This document shows positions 1-5,321 of a DNA stretch of 5,321 nucleotides, piece after piece. The notes beneath the pieces were generated by a model. It was not told the origin of the DNA. It saw only the letters and a list, made by a program, of their open reading frames with translations, and ran no database searches. Each line of letters begins with the position of its first letter. Positions within the stretch are counted from its first letter, which is position 1. The DNA is from Halanaerobiales bacterium (GTDB taxonomy: Bacteria > Bacillota > Halanaerobiia > Halanaerobiales > JADQBU01). The stretch is from the NCBI GenBank assembly GCA_016278435.1, contig JADQBU010000315.1, positions 1 to 5,321 of the forward strand. Reading direction: 5' to 3'. Position numbers and translations under genes: made by a program.

Positions 1-265
1 TCTCAGGATTAACTAAAATTACAACAGTATTATTTTTACTTAACCCACAGAATGTACCAGTAAATTGACAACAATTTGAACCTGATACCAGATTAATTTT
101 TAGAGTGCAGGAATTTTCGCCGAGGGATTTTAAAAACTCCCCGATTTTAGAATCACATCGTTTGTGCTTTTTTGCTTTCACACTGGCTGATTTATGTAAT
201 ATGATCTTTAGCAATATTAAAGACAAAATAAAATTATAAATTCTCAAAATATCATTTTTTTTCAA
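1..265 (-). CDS. Cysteine-rich small protein with hydrophobic N-terminus, partial (C-terminus beyond window)
   Basis: This is an open frame running off the left edge of the window; 88 residues are visible. The TTG at 265-263 is chosen as start because an AAAGGAGG Shine-Dalgarno lies 6 nt upstream and an in-frame TAA (286-284) closes the frame behind it. Residues 1-11 are basic and polar. Residues 12-24 are mostly hydrophobic, interrupted by one Lys. A c-region ending Val-Lys-Ala (29-31) could be a signal peptidase site, or the segment could be a membrane anchor followed by the basic stretch KAKKHKR. Residues 37-88 align without gaps to residues 8-59 of the small protein encoded at 409-687: 16 of 52 identical by hand count, with Cys37, 53, 65, 66 and 73 all matched, including the Cys-Cys pair and the CGL motif. 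It is therefore a diverged tandem paralog. I do not recognise the family, and the function is unknown. If exported, its cysteines could form disulphides. Confidence 0.75.
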   Translation of the reverse strand, partial: MKKNDILRIYNFILSLILLKIILHKSASVKAKKHKRCDSKIGEFLKSLGENSCTLKINLVSGSNCCQFTGTFCGLSKNNTVVILVNPE

Positions 266-270
266 AACCA

Positions 271-280
271 GACCTCCTTT
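271..280 (-). promoter_or_regulatory. RBS that fixes the TTG start at 265
   Basis: The minus strand reads AAAGGAGGTC, a near-perfect Shine-Dalgarno, with 6 nt between GGAGGT and TTG. No ATG or GTG start with comparable spacing exists in this frame. This site is the main argument that the cut-off gene is real. Confidence 0.75.
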
Positions 281-350
281 TAATTAAAATGCTTAAATTC
301 TTTTCTTTTTAAAATAGATTTGATTACTCAAGATATATATATTTATGTAT

Positions 351-392
351 ATAAAACCAGTTAGATTAGATATGTTATCTAATCTAACTGGT
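351..392 (-). terminator. Perfect 17-bp hairpin between the two cysteine-rich genes, probable terminator
   Basis: The arms at 356-372 and 376-392 are exact reverse complements, with a 3-nt loop. Read on the minus strand, the stem begins 17 nt after the TAA of the 409-687 gene and is followed by UUUUAU, which fits an intrinsic terminator for that gene. Read on the plus strand, the stem is followed by CUUUUUAU, a slightly better U-tract, so it could work both ways. The stem is AT-rich, so stability comes from length rather than GC. If it terminates on the minus strand, the downstream paralog needs its own promoter in 266-350. That stretch is AT-rich, and I see no convincing promoter pair in it. 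Confidence 0.6.
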
Positions 393-408
393 CTTTTTAT
401 ATACTTAA

Positions 409-687
409 TTAATGCCTGTCATCATGGCCATGATCCCATTTTCCGCTACCAGGGCATTTATTACAAACAGCAGCAATTTTGTCTATTGGGATGAAACATT
501 TTCTATCTTTTTTGGTGTCAACTAAGACCAGTATACAATCATCTTTCTTTAATCCGCAAATAATTCCCTGTATTCTACAACAATCTTCACCGGCCGTTAA
601 TATGACTTCAACTTCACATGAATCTTTACTTAAGGCTCTTAAAATATCAGCTAATTCGTCTACACAACTACCATTATCTCTTCCCAT
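409..687 (-). CDS. Small cysteine-rich protein, possible Sm/SH3-like beta-barrel fold
   Basis: This 92-residue protein is hydrophilic, with no signal peptide or membrane segment, so it is probably cytosolic or a component of an assembled structure. It has nine cysteines (8, 24, 36, 37, 44, 51, 64, 75, 78), including a Cys-Cys pair and a C-terminal CxxC (75-78), followed by a His/Asp-rich tail ending DHGHDDRH. This could bind a metal, but that is inference. Residues 8-21 look helical. Residues 25-74 alternate hydrophobic and polar as short strands, with Gly33, Gly41 and Gly45 at turns and FIPIDKI (65-71) near the end. This layout is reminiscent of Sm-like or DUF2642-type barrels, without a clear sequence match. 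The ATG at 687 is preceded by AAGGTGG about 9 nt upstream, a fair RBS. It is divergent from the permease genes and lies upstream of its paralog at 1-265. I cannot assign a function. Confidence 0.75.
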   Translation of the reverse strand: MGRDNGSCVDELADILRALSKDSCEVEVILTAGEDCCRIQGIICGLKKDDCILVLVDTKKDRKCFIPIDKIAAVCNKCPGSGKWDHGHDDRH

Positions 688-717
688 TTTTTACACCACC
701 TTTTTTTTCTTTGATAT

Positions 718-746
718 ATAATATGTAGATGGAGCATAAAAGTGAA
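718..746 (-). promoter_or_regulatory. Candidate minus-strand promoter for the cysteine-rich gene
   Basis: On the minus strand, TTCACT (746-741) and TATTAT (723-718) are separated by 17 nt, and the -10 box lies about 30 nt before the ATG at 687. The -35 box matches consensus at 4 of 6 positions. AT-rich sequence makes chance matches likely, so this is only a plausible placement. Confidence 0.35.
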
Positions 747-762
747 AGATTTTTTAGTTATA

Positions 763-791
763 TTGATATTATTGGTTTAAGTCAGTATAAT
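763..791 (+). promoter_or_regulatory. Near-consensus sigma-A promoter for the permease operon
   Basis: TTGATA (763-768) and a perfect TATAAT (786-791) are separated by exactly 17 nt. Transcription would begin near 798, giving a leader of about 120 nt before the ATG at 917. It is the best promoter in the window. A second TATAAT (796-801) lies ten bases further on, but its -35 partner, TTGGTT (772-777) at 18 nt, is poorer. Confidence 0.6.
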
Positions 792-792
792 C

Positions 793-805
793 TACTATAA
801 TAGTA
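793..805 (+). promoter_or_regulatory. 13-bp inverted repeat at the predicted start site, candidate operator
   Basis: TACTAT and ATAGTA flank a single central A, a perfect 6+1+6 dyad. It begins two bases after the -10 box of the 763-791 promoter and covers the expected +1, a typical place for a repressor site. No regulator gene is visible in the window and I do not recognise the motif. Dyads of this size also occur by chance in AT-rich DNA. Confidence 0.35.
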
Positions 806-845
806 ACATGTTAATAAAGAGAAGGTACAATTCTTTCTATCTTTT

Positions 846-854
846 TGATATAAT
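846..854 (+). promoter_or_regulatory. Second candidate promoter, extended -10
   Basis: TGATATAAT fits the TGnTATAAT extended -10 pattern. At 17 nt spacing the -35 position (826-831, TACAAT) matches poorly, as is tolerated for extended -10 promoters. Transcription would begin near 861 and give a shorter leader of about 55 nt. Confidence 0.35.
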
Positions 855-916
855 AAAAGCAAATAAGATAATAAGTTTTGAATTATTTTTAGATAGTTTA
901 AAGAGGAGGTAATTAG

Positions 917-2161
917 ATGTTTCTCACCAGGCTGGCTTTTAAAAATTTAATCCGTCATCGTAACAGGACATTAATTACAGCCAGTATTATTGCTTTTGCG
1001 ATATTTTTTTACATTTTTCTTGATTCCATGATCGGGGGGATGACTGAACTCTCCTATAACAGTATAATTGATTATGAAGCAGGCCATCTGCAGATAATGA
1101 ATAATCAGTACTGGGAGGAAAAGGATGAATTCCCCCTGGATTATTTATTTACAGTTAATGAGAATTTGTTGAATGTGGTCAGTGATTCTACTGGTTATCA
1201 GGCCAGTTCACCAGAACTTGACGTTCTGGCCCGACTTAATAATGGCACTAATGAGATACCGGTAGTGGCCAAAGGAATTATCCCAGATAGGTTTGAGCAG
1301 GTTTTTAATATAGATAAAAAATTTGTGGATGGTAAGATGTTCTCCCCGGGTGAAAATAAAGCAGTAATGGGGAAAAAACTGGCCGAATTACTCCGGCTTG
1401 AAAAAGGAGATTATATTATACTTCTGGTCAAGGATAAAAATGGAACTTTTAATACGATTGAAGCCGAAATTTATGGTCTTATTCATACTGCTAATCCTGC
1501 TGTGAATAATAATTACGTTTATCTACCTCTGGATACTGTCCAGCAGGCATTAAATGTTGACAAACAGGTCAGCAAACTGATTGTAAGATTAGAAAATAAA
1601 TATTTAGCCGAAACTGTAGATCAGAAAATAGAAGAGAAGTTAGTTTCTGACAGAAATTTATCTGTACATACCTGGAGCGATCTGGAAGCGGTCTCTGTAG
1701 CCGGGGCAAAACAGAAGGGTAATCAATTAGTTATGGTTATAATTCTACTAATAGCGGCGATTGCCATTATTAATACAGTTATACTGGCTGCACTGGAAAG
1801 GATGGAAGAAATAGGGATGATGAAAGCGATGGGTTTACGGGTACCGGAGATAATTTATACTTTTGTACTGGAATCGACCGGTATCGGTATCCTGGGTGGT
1901 ATAATTGGGATAATCCTGGGTAGTATCGGTGTCTGGTTCCTGGTTAACTATGGGATTGACTTTACTGGATTAGTCGGTGTTGATATGTCTTCTTTTGGAA
2001 TACCTGTACTTGGTAAATTTTATGGGGTCTGGAATCCATCTGCCTTTATCATGGTTTTTTCTTTTGGTGTTATTGTATCTGTAATAGCAAGTATTTTGCC
2101 GGCATACTGGGCTGCCAGTAAAGATCCTGTTAAAGCCATTTATCACCGGCAGGGGGTGTAA
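917..2161 (+). CDS. FtsX/MacB-family (LolC/E-like) ABC transporter permease 1
   Basis: This 414-residue membrane subunit belongs to a type VII (MacB/LolCDE-like) ABC transporter. Such permeases do not form a classical substrate channel; they transmit ATPase movements to the outside, for example in lipoprotein release or peptide export. The layout is typical: a short basic N-terminus (RLAFKNLIRHRNR), TM1 at about 19-41, a large extracytoplasmic MacB-type domain at about 43-268 with the GHLQI motif (56-60), TM2 at about 271-293, TM3 at about 315-345 and TM4 at about 376-398. The cytoplasmic coupling stretch EIGMMKAMGL (298-307) and the C-terminal P-A-x-x-A-A-x-x-x-P-x-x-A-I signature (395-408) are both present. 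The length is normal for the family and I see no disruption. The ATG follows AGGAGGT by 6 nt. It is paralogous to the next gene: FLTRLAFKNL is identical near both N-termini, suggesting a heterodimer like LolC and LolE. The substrate is unknown. No ATPase gene lies in the window. Confidence 0.92.
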   Translation: MFLTRLAFKNLIRHRNRTLITASIIAFAIFFYIFLDSMIGGMTELSYNSIIDYEAGHLQIMNNQYWEEKDEFPLDYLFTVNENLLNVVSDSTGYQASSPELDVLARLNNGTNEIPVVAKGIIPDRFEQVFNIDKKFVDGKMFSPGENKAVMGKKLAELLRLEKGDYIILLVKDKNGTFNTIEAEIYGLIHTANPAVNNNYVYLPLDTVQQALNVDKQVSKLIVRLENKYLAETVDQKIEEKLVSDRNLSVHTWSDLEAVSVAGAKQKGNQLVMVIILLIAAIAIINTVILAALERMEEIGMMKAMGLRVPEIIYTFVLESTGIGILGGIIGIILGSIGVWFLVNYGIDFTGLVGVDMSSFGIPVLGKFYGVWNPSAFIMVFSFGVIVSVIASILPAYWAASKDPVKAIYHRQGV

Positions 2162-2163
2162 AG

Positions 2164-3423
2164 ATGTATTTCCTTACCAGACTGGCCTTTAAAAATTTAT
2201 TTAGAAATAAGTTAAGGACATTTGTTTCGATTATAGCGATTGCCTTTTCTGTAATGATAGTTGTATTTGCCCGGGGTTATATTGTCGGTATGATCGATTC
2301 GCTTTCTGCTGATCATATTCAATATAATTCAGGCCATATTAAGATAGTTGAACAGAATTACCGCCAGCAGGAACGCCTCCTTCCCCTGAACTATCCAGTA
2401 GATGGTTATCAAGGTGAGGGTCTTGATGTGATGACAGCTGACCTTGGTCAAATTGATAAGGTAGAAATGGTTATTCCCAGGCTTAAGTTTGGAGCGGTTG
2501 TCAGCACCGGAAAAGAACTGGAATCAATGACCGGCTGGGGGGTTGAACCTGAGAAGGAAGTACAGTTTACAGGGATAGAGGAGCAACTGGTAGAAGGAAG
2601 GATGGTTGAACCTGGTAAGATGGAGATAATAATGGGGACCACCCTTTTAAATAAATTGGGTTACCGGGTTGGTGATACGATAACAATATTATATAATACC
2701 TATTTTAATTCTTTAAAGGGAGCCACTTTTAAAATAGTTGGCCGGATTGCCAGTGGCCTTAAAATGCTCGATGAATTAGTATTTTATTTACCCCTGGATC
2801 AGGCCCAGCGGTTATTATATATGGAAGATCAGGCAACAGAATTATTGCTGGTATTAAAGAATAAGAACCTGGTTGATCAGGTACTACCTGAAGTAAAAGA
2901 TTTACTGGCCAAAAAGGGGGCTGAAGGAAAATATCTGGCCCTTGGATATAAGGAAACCAGTGATTTACTTCCCTATATGGAACTGGCAAAAATTATCTAT
3001 AATCAGGTCTATATATTCCTGGTTCTTCTGGCCTGTATTGTTGTTATTAATACCATGATTATGATAGTAAAAGAAAGGACAAAGGAGATCGGAATGATGG
3101 CGGCGATGGGGCTGGAAAGTAGGGGTATATTAAAGTTGTTTATTATTGAGGGCAGTATTATGGGTATTATTGGCAGCTTTACTGGATCTCTAATCGGCTC
3201 TTTATTAACTTCCTATTTAAGTAAGACCGGAATAAACTTTGCCGGAGCTACAGCTGGATTCAGTGCAGACATTATGTTTAACTCGACACTTTATCCAGTA
3301 TCTTCTGTAGCAAATTCAGTATTTGCCTTTATTCTGGGAGTAATTATTGTAACCCTGGCCTGTATTATTCCAGCCCGAAAAGCGGCTAAACTGGAGCCTA
3401 GTGAAGCTATCAGGGAAGGATGA
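2164..3423 (+). CDS. FtsX/MacB-family (LolC/E-like) ABC transporter permease 2
   Basis: This 419-residue paralog of the preceding permease has the same topology: basic N-terminus, TM1 at about 20-42, extracytoplasmic domain at about 43-278 with GHIKI (57-61), TM2 at about 280-302, TM3 at about 324-350 and TM4 at about 383-403. The coupling motif EIGMMAAMGL (308-317) follows KERTK. The C-terminus shows IIPARKAAKLEPSEAI, the standard FtsX-domain ending. The gene starts 2 nt after the upstream stop, and its Shine-Dalgarno (AGGGGGTG, about 2151-2158) lies inside the end of the upstream gene, so translation is coupled and the two products are probably made in equal amounts and pair. The extracytoplasmic domains have diverged much more than the N-termini, as expected when two half-transporters take different roles. 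I see no truncation. The partner ATPase is not encoded next to it; the following gene is a signalling protein. The substrate cannot be inferred from sequence. Confidence 0.92.
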   Translation: MYFLTRLAFKNLFRNKLRTFVSIIAIAFSVMIVVFARGYIVGMIDSLSADHIQYNSGHIKIVEQNYRQQERLLPLNYPVDGYQGEGLDVMTADLGQIDKVEMVIPRLKFGAVVSTGKELESMTGWGVEPEKEVQFTGIEEQLVEGRMVEPGKMEIIMGTTLLNKLGYRVGDTITILYNTYFNSLKGATFKIVGRIASGLKMLDELVFYLPLDQAQRLLYMEDQATELLLVLKNKNLVDQVLPEVKDLLAKKGAEGKYLALGYKETSDLLPYMELAKIIYNQVYIFLVLLACIVVINTMIMIVKERTKEIGMMAAMGLESRGILKLFIIEGSIMGIIGSFTGSLIGSLLTSYLSKTGINFAGATAGFSADIMFNSTLYPVSSVANSVFAFILGVIIVTLACIIPARKAAKLEPSEAIREG

Positions 3424-3486
3424 TTATTAAAGGTTTTTTGATATTAATCTAGAACTATATTAGTAAGAATTTATGTTTATCATTAA

Positions 3487-3528
3487 ACTGCTACTTCATT
3501 TTTATGGGAAGTTGAAATCTGGAGCAGT
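3487..3528 (+). other. Two-part imperfect hairpin in the leader of the diguanylate cyclase gene
   Basis: ACTGCT (3487-3492) pairs with AGCAGT (3523-3528). Directly inside it, ACTTC (3493-3497) pairs with GAAGT (3508-3512), with a 10-nt bulge on the 3' side. The structure ends 10 nt before the Shine-Dalgarno. There is no U-tract, so it is not an intrinsic terminator. It may be a chance fold. Upstream, a weak promoter pair TTGATA (3438-3443) and TAGTAA (3461-3466) with 17 nt spacing could serve the cyclase separately. No other structure is seen in 3424-3551. Confidence 0.25.
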
Positions 3529-3538
3529 CAGTTATGTC

Positions 3539-3546
3539 AGGAGGAT
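3539..3546 (+). promoter_or_regulatory. RBS that fixes the TTG start at 3552
   Basis: AGGAGG (3539-3544) stands 7 nt before the TTG. The only nearby upstream ATG in the same frame (3534) reads four codons and stops at TAA (3546-3548), so it cannot be the gene start. That mini-ORF contains the Shine-Dalgarno itself. Confidence 0.75.
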
Positions 3547-3551
3547 AAAAA

Positions 3552-5126
3552 TTGTCAGCTAATTTTAATACCATGCCTGATAAACTACAGAAGGATTATG
3601 GGCTATTCATCCAGCAATTTAATGAGGGAAATCCCGGCAAATTTGTTGAGGTTAATGAGAATGCCTGTAGTTGGTTGGGATATAGTAAAGAAGAATTGCT
3701 GGCCCTGGATATGCAGGATATCTATGCTGATAAGAAGCAAAATTTATCTTCTGCAATTAATAATCTTAAAGACAAAAGAAAGACTTTTTTTCAGGGAAAA
3801 TTTCTTGCCAGGGATGGAAGTAAATTAGAATTAAGAGTTAACTCCTGGCTTATTAACCTTGACAATATTCAATATATATTAAATATTTCCCAGAATGAAA
3901 TAATAGAAGAGAATCGGGAACTTGACATGGGTTTATGGGAGTGGGATACAGAAAATATCGGTCAGCACACTGCGGTATTTGCAACAGATGCTAAAGGTAA
4001 AATTGTTGAAGTAAATAAGACTGCTGTTGAACTCAGTGGGTACAGCCGTGATGAATTATTGAAGATGTCAGCAGAAGATTTTGTCCCTGCTGAAAGGAAG
4101 TCGAAATTTATAGATGATATAGATACCACCCAGAAAAAAGGGTTCTATAAACAGGAATATCCTACCCTGAAAAATGATGGTACGGTTTATTATACAAGGG
4201 TTAGTGCTATAAAAATTTCCGAGGACAGGCATCTGGTATTGGTTGAAGATATTGATTACAAGAAAAAAGCTGAACAGATTCTCAAGGAACAGAAAGCCTA
4301 TTTCCAGCAGTTATTCGATAAATCACCTGATGCTATTGCTCTTCTTGATAACCAGGAGAAGGTAATCAGGGTTAATAAAAGCTTTGAAAGAATTTTTGAA
4401 TTTAATAAAAAAGAAGTAAAAGGGAAAAAAATAAATGGACTGGTGGTACCAGAATCAGAAATGGATAAAGCCAGGGTAATTTCCAGAAACGTGATAAAGG
4501 GAGAAACATTTGTAGGAGAGGCCGTTCGCAAAGCGAAGTCCGGTAAAAAAGTCTATGTATCTATTAACGGTTTTCCAATTACTCTGGATAATAACCAACT
4601 GGGAATATACGCAGTATACCATGATATAACTGACAGGAAAGAGGAAGAGGAGAAGATCAAGTTCCTTTCCTTCCATGACCAGTTAACCGGGTTATATAAC
4701 CGCCGGTATTTTGAACAGGAGATGGAACGGTTAGATAAATCCCGGCGGCTTCCAATCAGTATTATTGTTGCTGATTTAGATGGTCTTAAGAAAATCAATG
4801 ATAATTACGGACATAAGGAAGGAGATAGATATATCGAAAAGGCTGCGGATATTATGAAAAAATCGACCCGTGGAGAAGATATAGTTGCCAGAATCGGGGG
4901 AGATGAGTTTGCAGTTATTTTACCGGAATCTGATTGTAGTATAGCCGAGGACGTTAAGAGGAGAATTAAGACAAAATGTAGTGAGTGTAATCGAAACTCT
5001 GATTTTACGATAAGCATCTCAATTGGTTGTGCAACAAAGAATAAAGAAGATGAATTCCTGGATAGAGTGTTTGTTAAAGCAGATAATGCCATGTATCAGG
5101 AAAAAAACAGAAAGTATATAAAGTAG
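3552..5126 (+). CDS. Diguanylate cyclase with three PAS domains
   Basis: This 524-residue cytosolic sensor enzyme has no membrane segment or signal peptide. PAS domains lie at about 15-115, 140-236 and 250-362; each has the V-N-x-x-[AF] type helix and GYS/FNK stretch, and the third ends in HDITDRK. A charged linker (EEEEKIKFLSFHDQLTGLYNRR, about 364-385, shown here as two parts: the EEEEK helix and the DxLTGLYNRR entry motif) leads into the GGDEF domain, about 370-522. The domain has the metal-binding DLD (408-410), an intact GGDEF (449-453) and the ISIGCA stretch (489-494). An RxxD inhibitory site (440-443) stands exactly five residues before GGDEF. The enzyme should therefore make cyclic di-GMP from two GTP and be product-inhibited. 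There is no EAL or HD-GYP domain. The PAS ligand is unknown. It lies 128 nt after the permeases, so co-transcription is possible but not shown. A CxxC (476-479) inside the GGDEF domain is unusual. TTG is the start. Confidence 0.92.
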   Translation: MSANFNTMPDKLQKDYGLFIQQFNEGNPGKFVEVNENACSWLGYSKEELLALDMQDIYADKKQNLSSAINNLKDKRKTFFQGKFLARDGSKLELRVNSWLINLDNIQYILNISQNEIIEENRELDMGLWEWDTENIGQHTAVFATDAKGKIVEVNKTAVELSGYSRDELLKMSAEDFVPAERKSKFIDDIDTTQKKGFYKQEYPTLKNDGTVYYTRVSAIKISEDRHLVLVEDIDYKKKAEQILKEQKAYFQQLFDKSPDAIALLDNQEKVIRVNKSFERIFEFNKKEVKGKKINGLVVPESEMDKARVISRNVIKGETFVGEAVRKAKSGKKVYVSINGFPITLDNNQLGIYAVYHDITDRKEEEEKIKFLSFHDQLTGLYNRRYFEQEMERLDKSRRLPISIIVADLDGLKKINDNYGHKEGDRYIEKAADIMKKSTRGEDIVARIGGDEFAVILPESDCSIAEDVKRRIKTKCSECNRNSDFTISISIGCATKNKEDEFLDRVFVKADNAMYQEKNRKYIK

Positions 5127-5147
5127 GTATAGGACCGGGGGTTAACA

Positions 5148-5321
5148 ATGAAAACTGTTATTTTATATGCAACAAAACATGGTTGCACACAAAAGGCAGC
5201 CAGATTTCTGGCCGAGAACTTTAAGGAAGAAGTTAATGTAGTTAATGTTAAAGAGGATAATATTCCTGATTTAGAGGAATATGATAATATTATAATTGGT
5301 GGATCCATTTATGCAGGGAAG
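5148..5321 (+). CDS. Flavodoxin-domain protein, N-terminal part (HemG/flavodoxin-like)
   Basis: Only the first 58 residues are in the window and the frame is open at the edge. The N-terminal beta strand MKTVILYATKHGCTQKAA carries the FMN phosphate-binding loop (T-K-H-G-C-T, residues 9-14). A second strand, NIIIGGSIYAGK (47-58), matches the flavodoxin and menaquinone-dependent protoporphyrinogen dehydrogenase (HemG-like) pattern, where the G-S-x-Y-A-G stretch approaches the flavin. It should be a soluble FMN-binding electron carrier or oxidoreductase. HemG activity cannot be claimed, because many anaerobes use this domain for unrelated redox roles. The ATG follows a GGGGG Shine-Dalgarno (5137-5141) by 6 nt, and an in-frame TAG at 5130-5132 rules out a longer N-terminus. 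It begins 21 nt after the cyclase stop without a terminator, so the two are probably co-transcribed. Confidence 0.85.
   Translation, partial: MKTVILYATKHGCTQKAARFLAENFKEEVNVVNVKEDNIPDLEEYDNIIIGGSIYAGK

Noticed and set aside
409..687. Assignment to the CotY/CotZ/ExsY spore-coat family because of many cysteines
   Set aside because: Length and cysteine spacing do not match what I know of those proteins. Cysteine content alone is not enough.
479..721. 80-residue plus-strand open frame opposite the cysteine-rich gene
   Set aside because: It lies mostly antisense to the better-supported minus-strand gene, has no Shine-Dalgarno and gives a low-complexity Ser/Phe-rich product.
2448..2989. Minus-strand open frames inside permease 2
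   Set aside because: They are shadows of a full-length, clearly recognisable permease gene, with no RBS and no plausible domain.
3424..3486. Intrinsic terminator after permease 2 (T-run at 3434-3439)
   Set aside because: No stable stem precedes the T-run, so read-through into the cyclase cannot be excluded.
4298..5308. Several overlapping minus-strand open frames opposite the cyclase and flavodoxin genes
   Set aside because: They overlap one another and a gene with intact catalytic motifs. Their compositions are those of antisense reading of AT-rich coding DNA.
1..5321. Insertion sequence, CRISPR array, tRNA or rRNA
   Set aside because: No transposase motifs, regularly spaced repeats, cloverleaf or rRNA-like stretches were seen on either strand.

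Overview
The window looks like chromosomal DNA of an AT-rich, low-GC Bacillota-type anaerobe. Ribosome binding sites are strong AGGAGG types, two genes start with TTG, and promoter boxes are close to the sigma-A consensus. A member of the Halanaerobiales or a related clostridial group would fit the overall look, but no gene here fixes the taxon, so this is an inference.

Left arm, minus strand (1-687): two small cysteine-rich proteins lie in tandem. The complete one (409-687, 92 aa) is followed downstream by a second, cut by the window edge (1-265, 88 residues visible). The second starts with TTG behind a strong RBS. By eye the two are paralogs: 16 identities in 52 ungapped positions, with five cysteines aligned. 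The second carries an extra hydrophobic N-terminal segment. A perfect 17-bp hairpin sits between them. I do not recognise the family; the C-terminal half reads like a small Sm/SH3-like beta barrel.

Divergent control region (688-916): it holds a near-consensus plus-strand promoter (763-791) with a 13-bp inverted repeat at its expected transcription start, a second candidate extended -10 nearer the gene, and a weaker candidate minus-strand promoter.

Centre, plus strand (917-3423): two tandem, paralogous FtsX/MacB (LolC/LolE-like) ABC-transporter permeases are separated by 2 bases and surely co-translated. No ATP-binding subunit is visible next to them, so their ATPase must be encoded elsewhere.

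Right arm, plus strand (3424-5321): a soluble triple-PAS diguanylate cyclase has an intact GGDEF active site and an RxxD inhibitory site. Twenty-one bases later begins a flavodoxin-domain protein cut by the window end. No clear terminator separates the permeases, the cyclase and the flavodoxin, so read-through is possible, but a functional link between them is not shown by the sequence.
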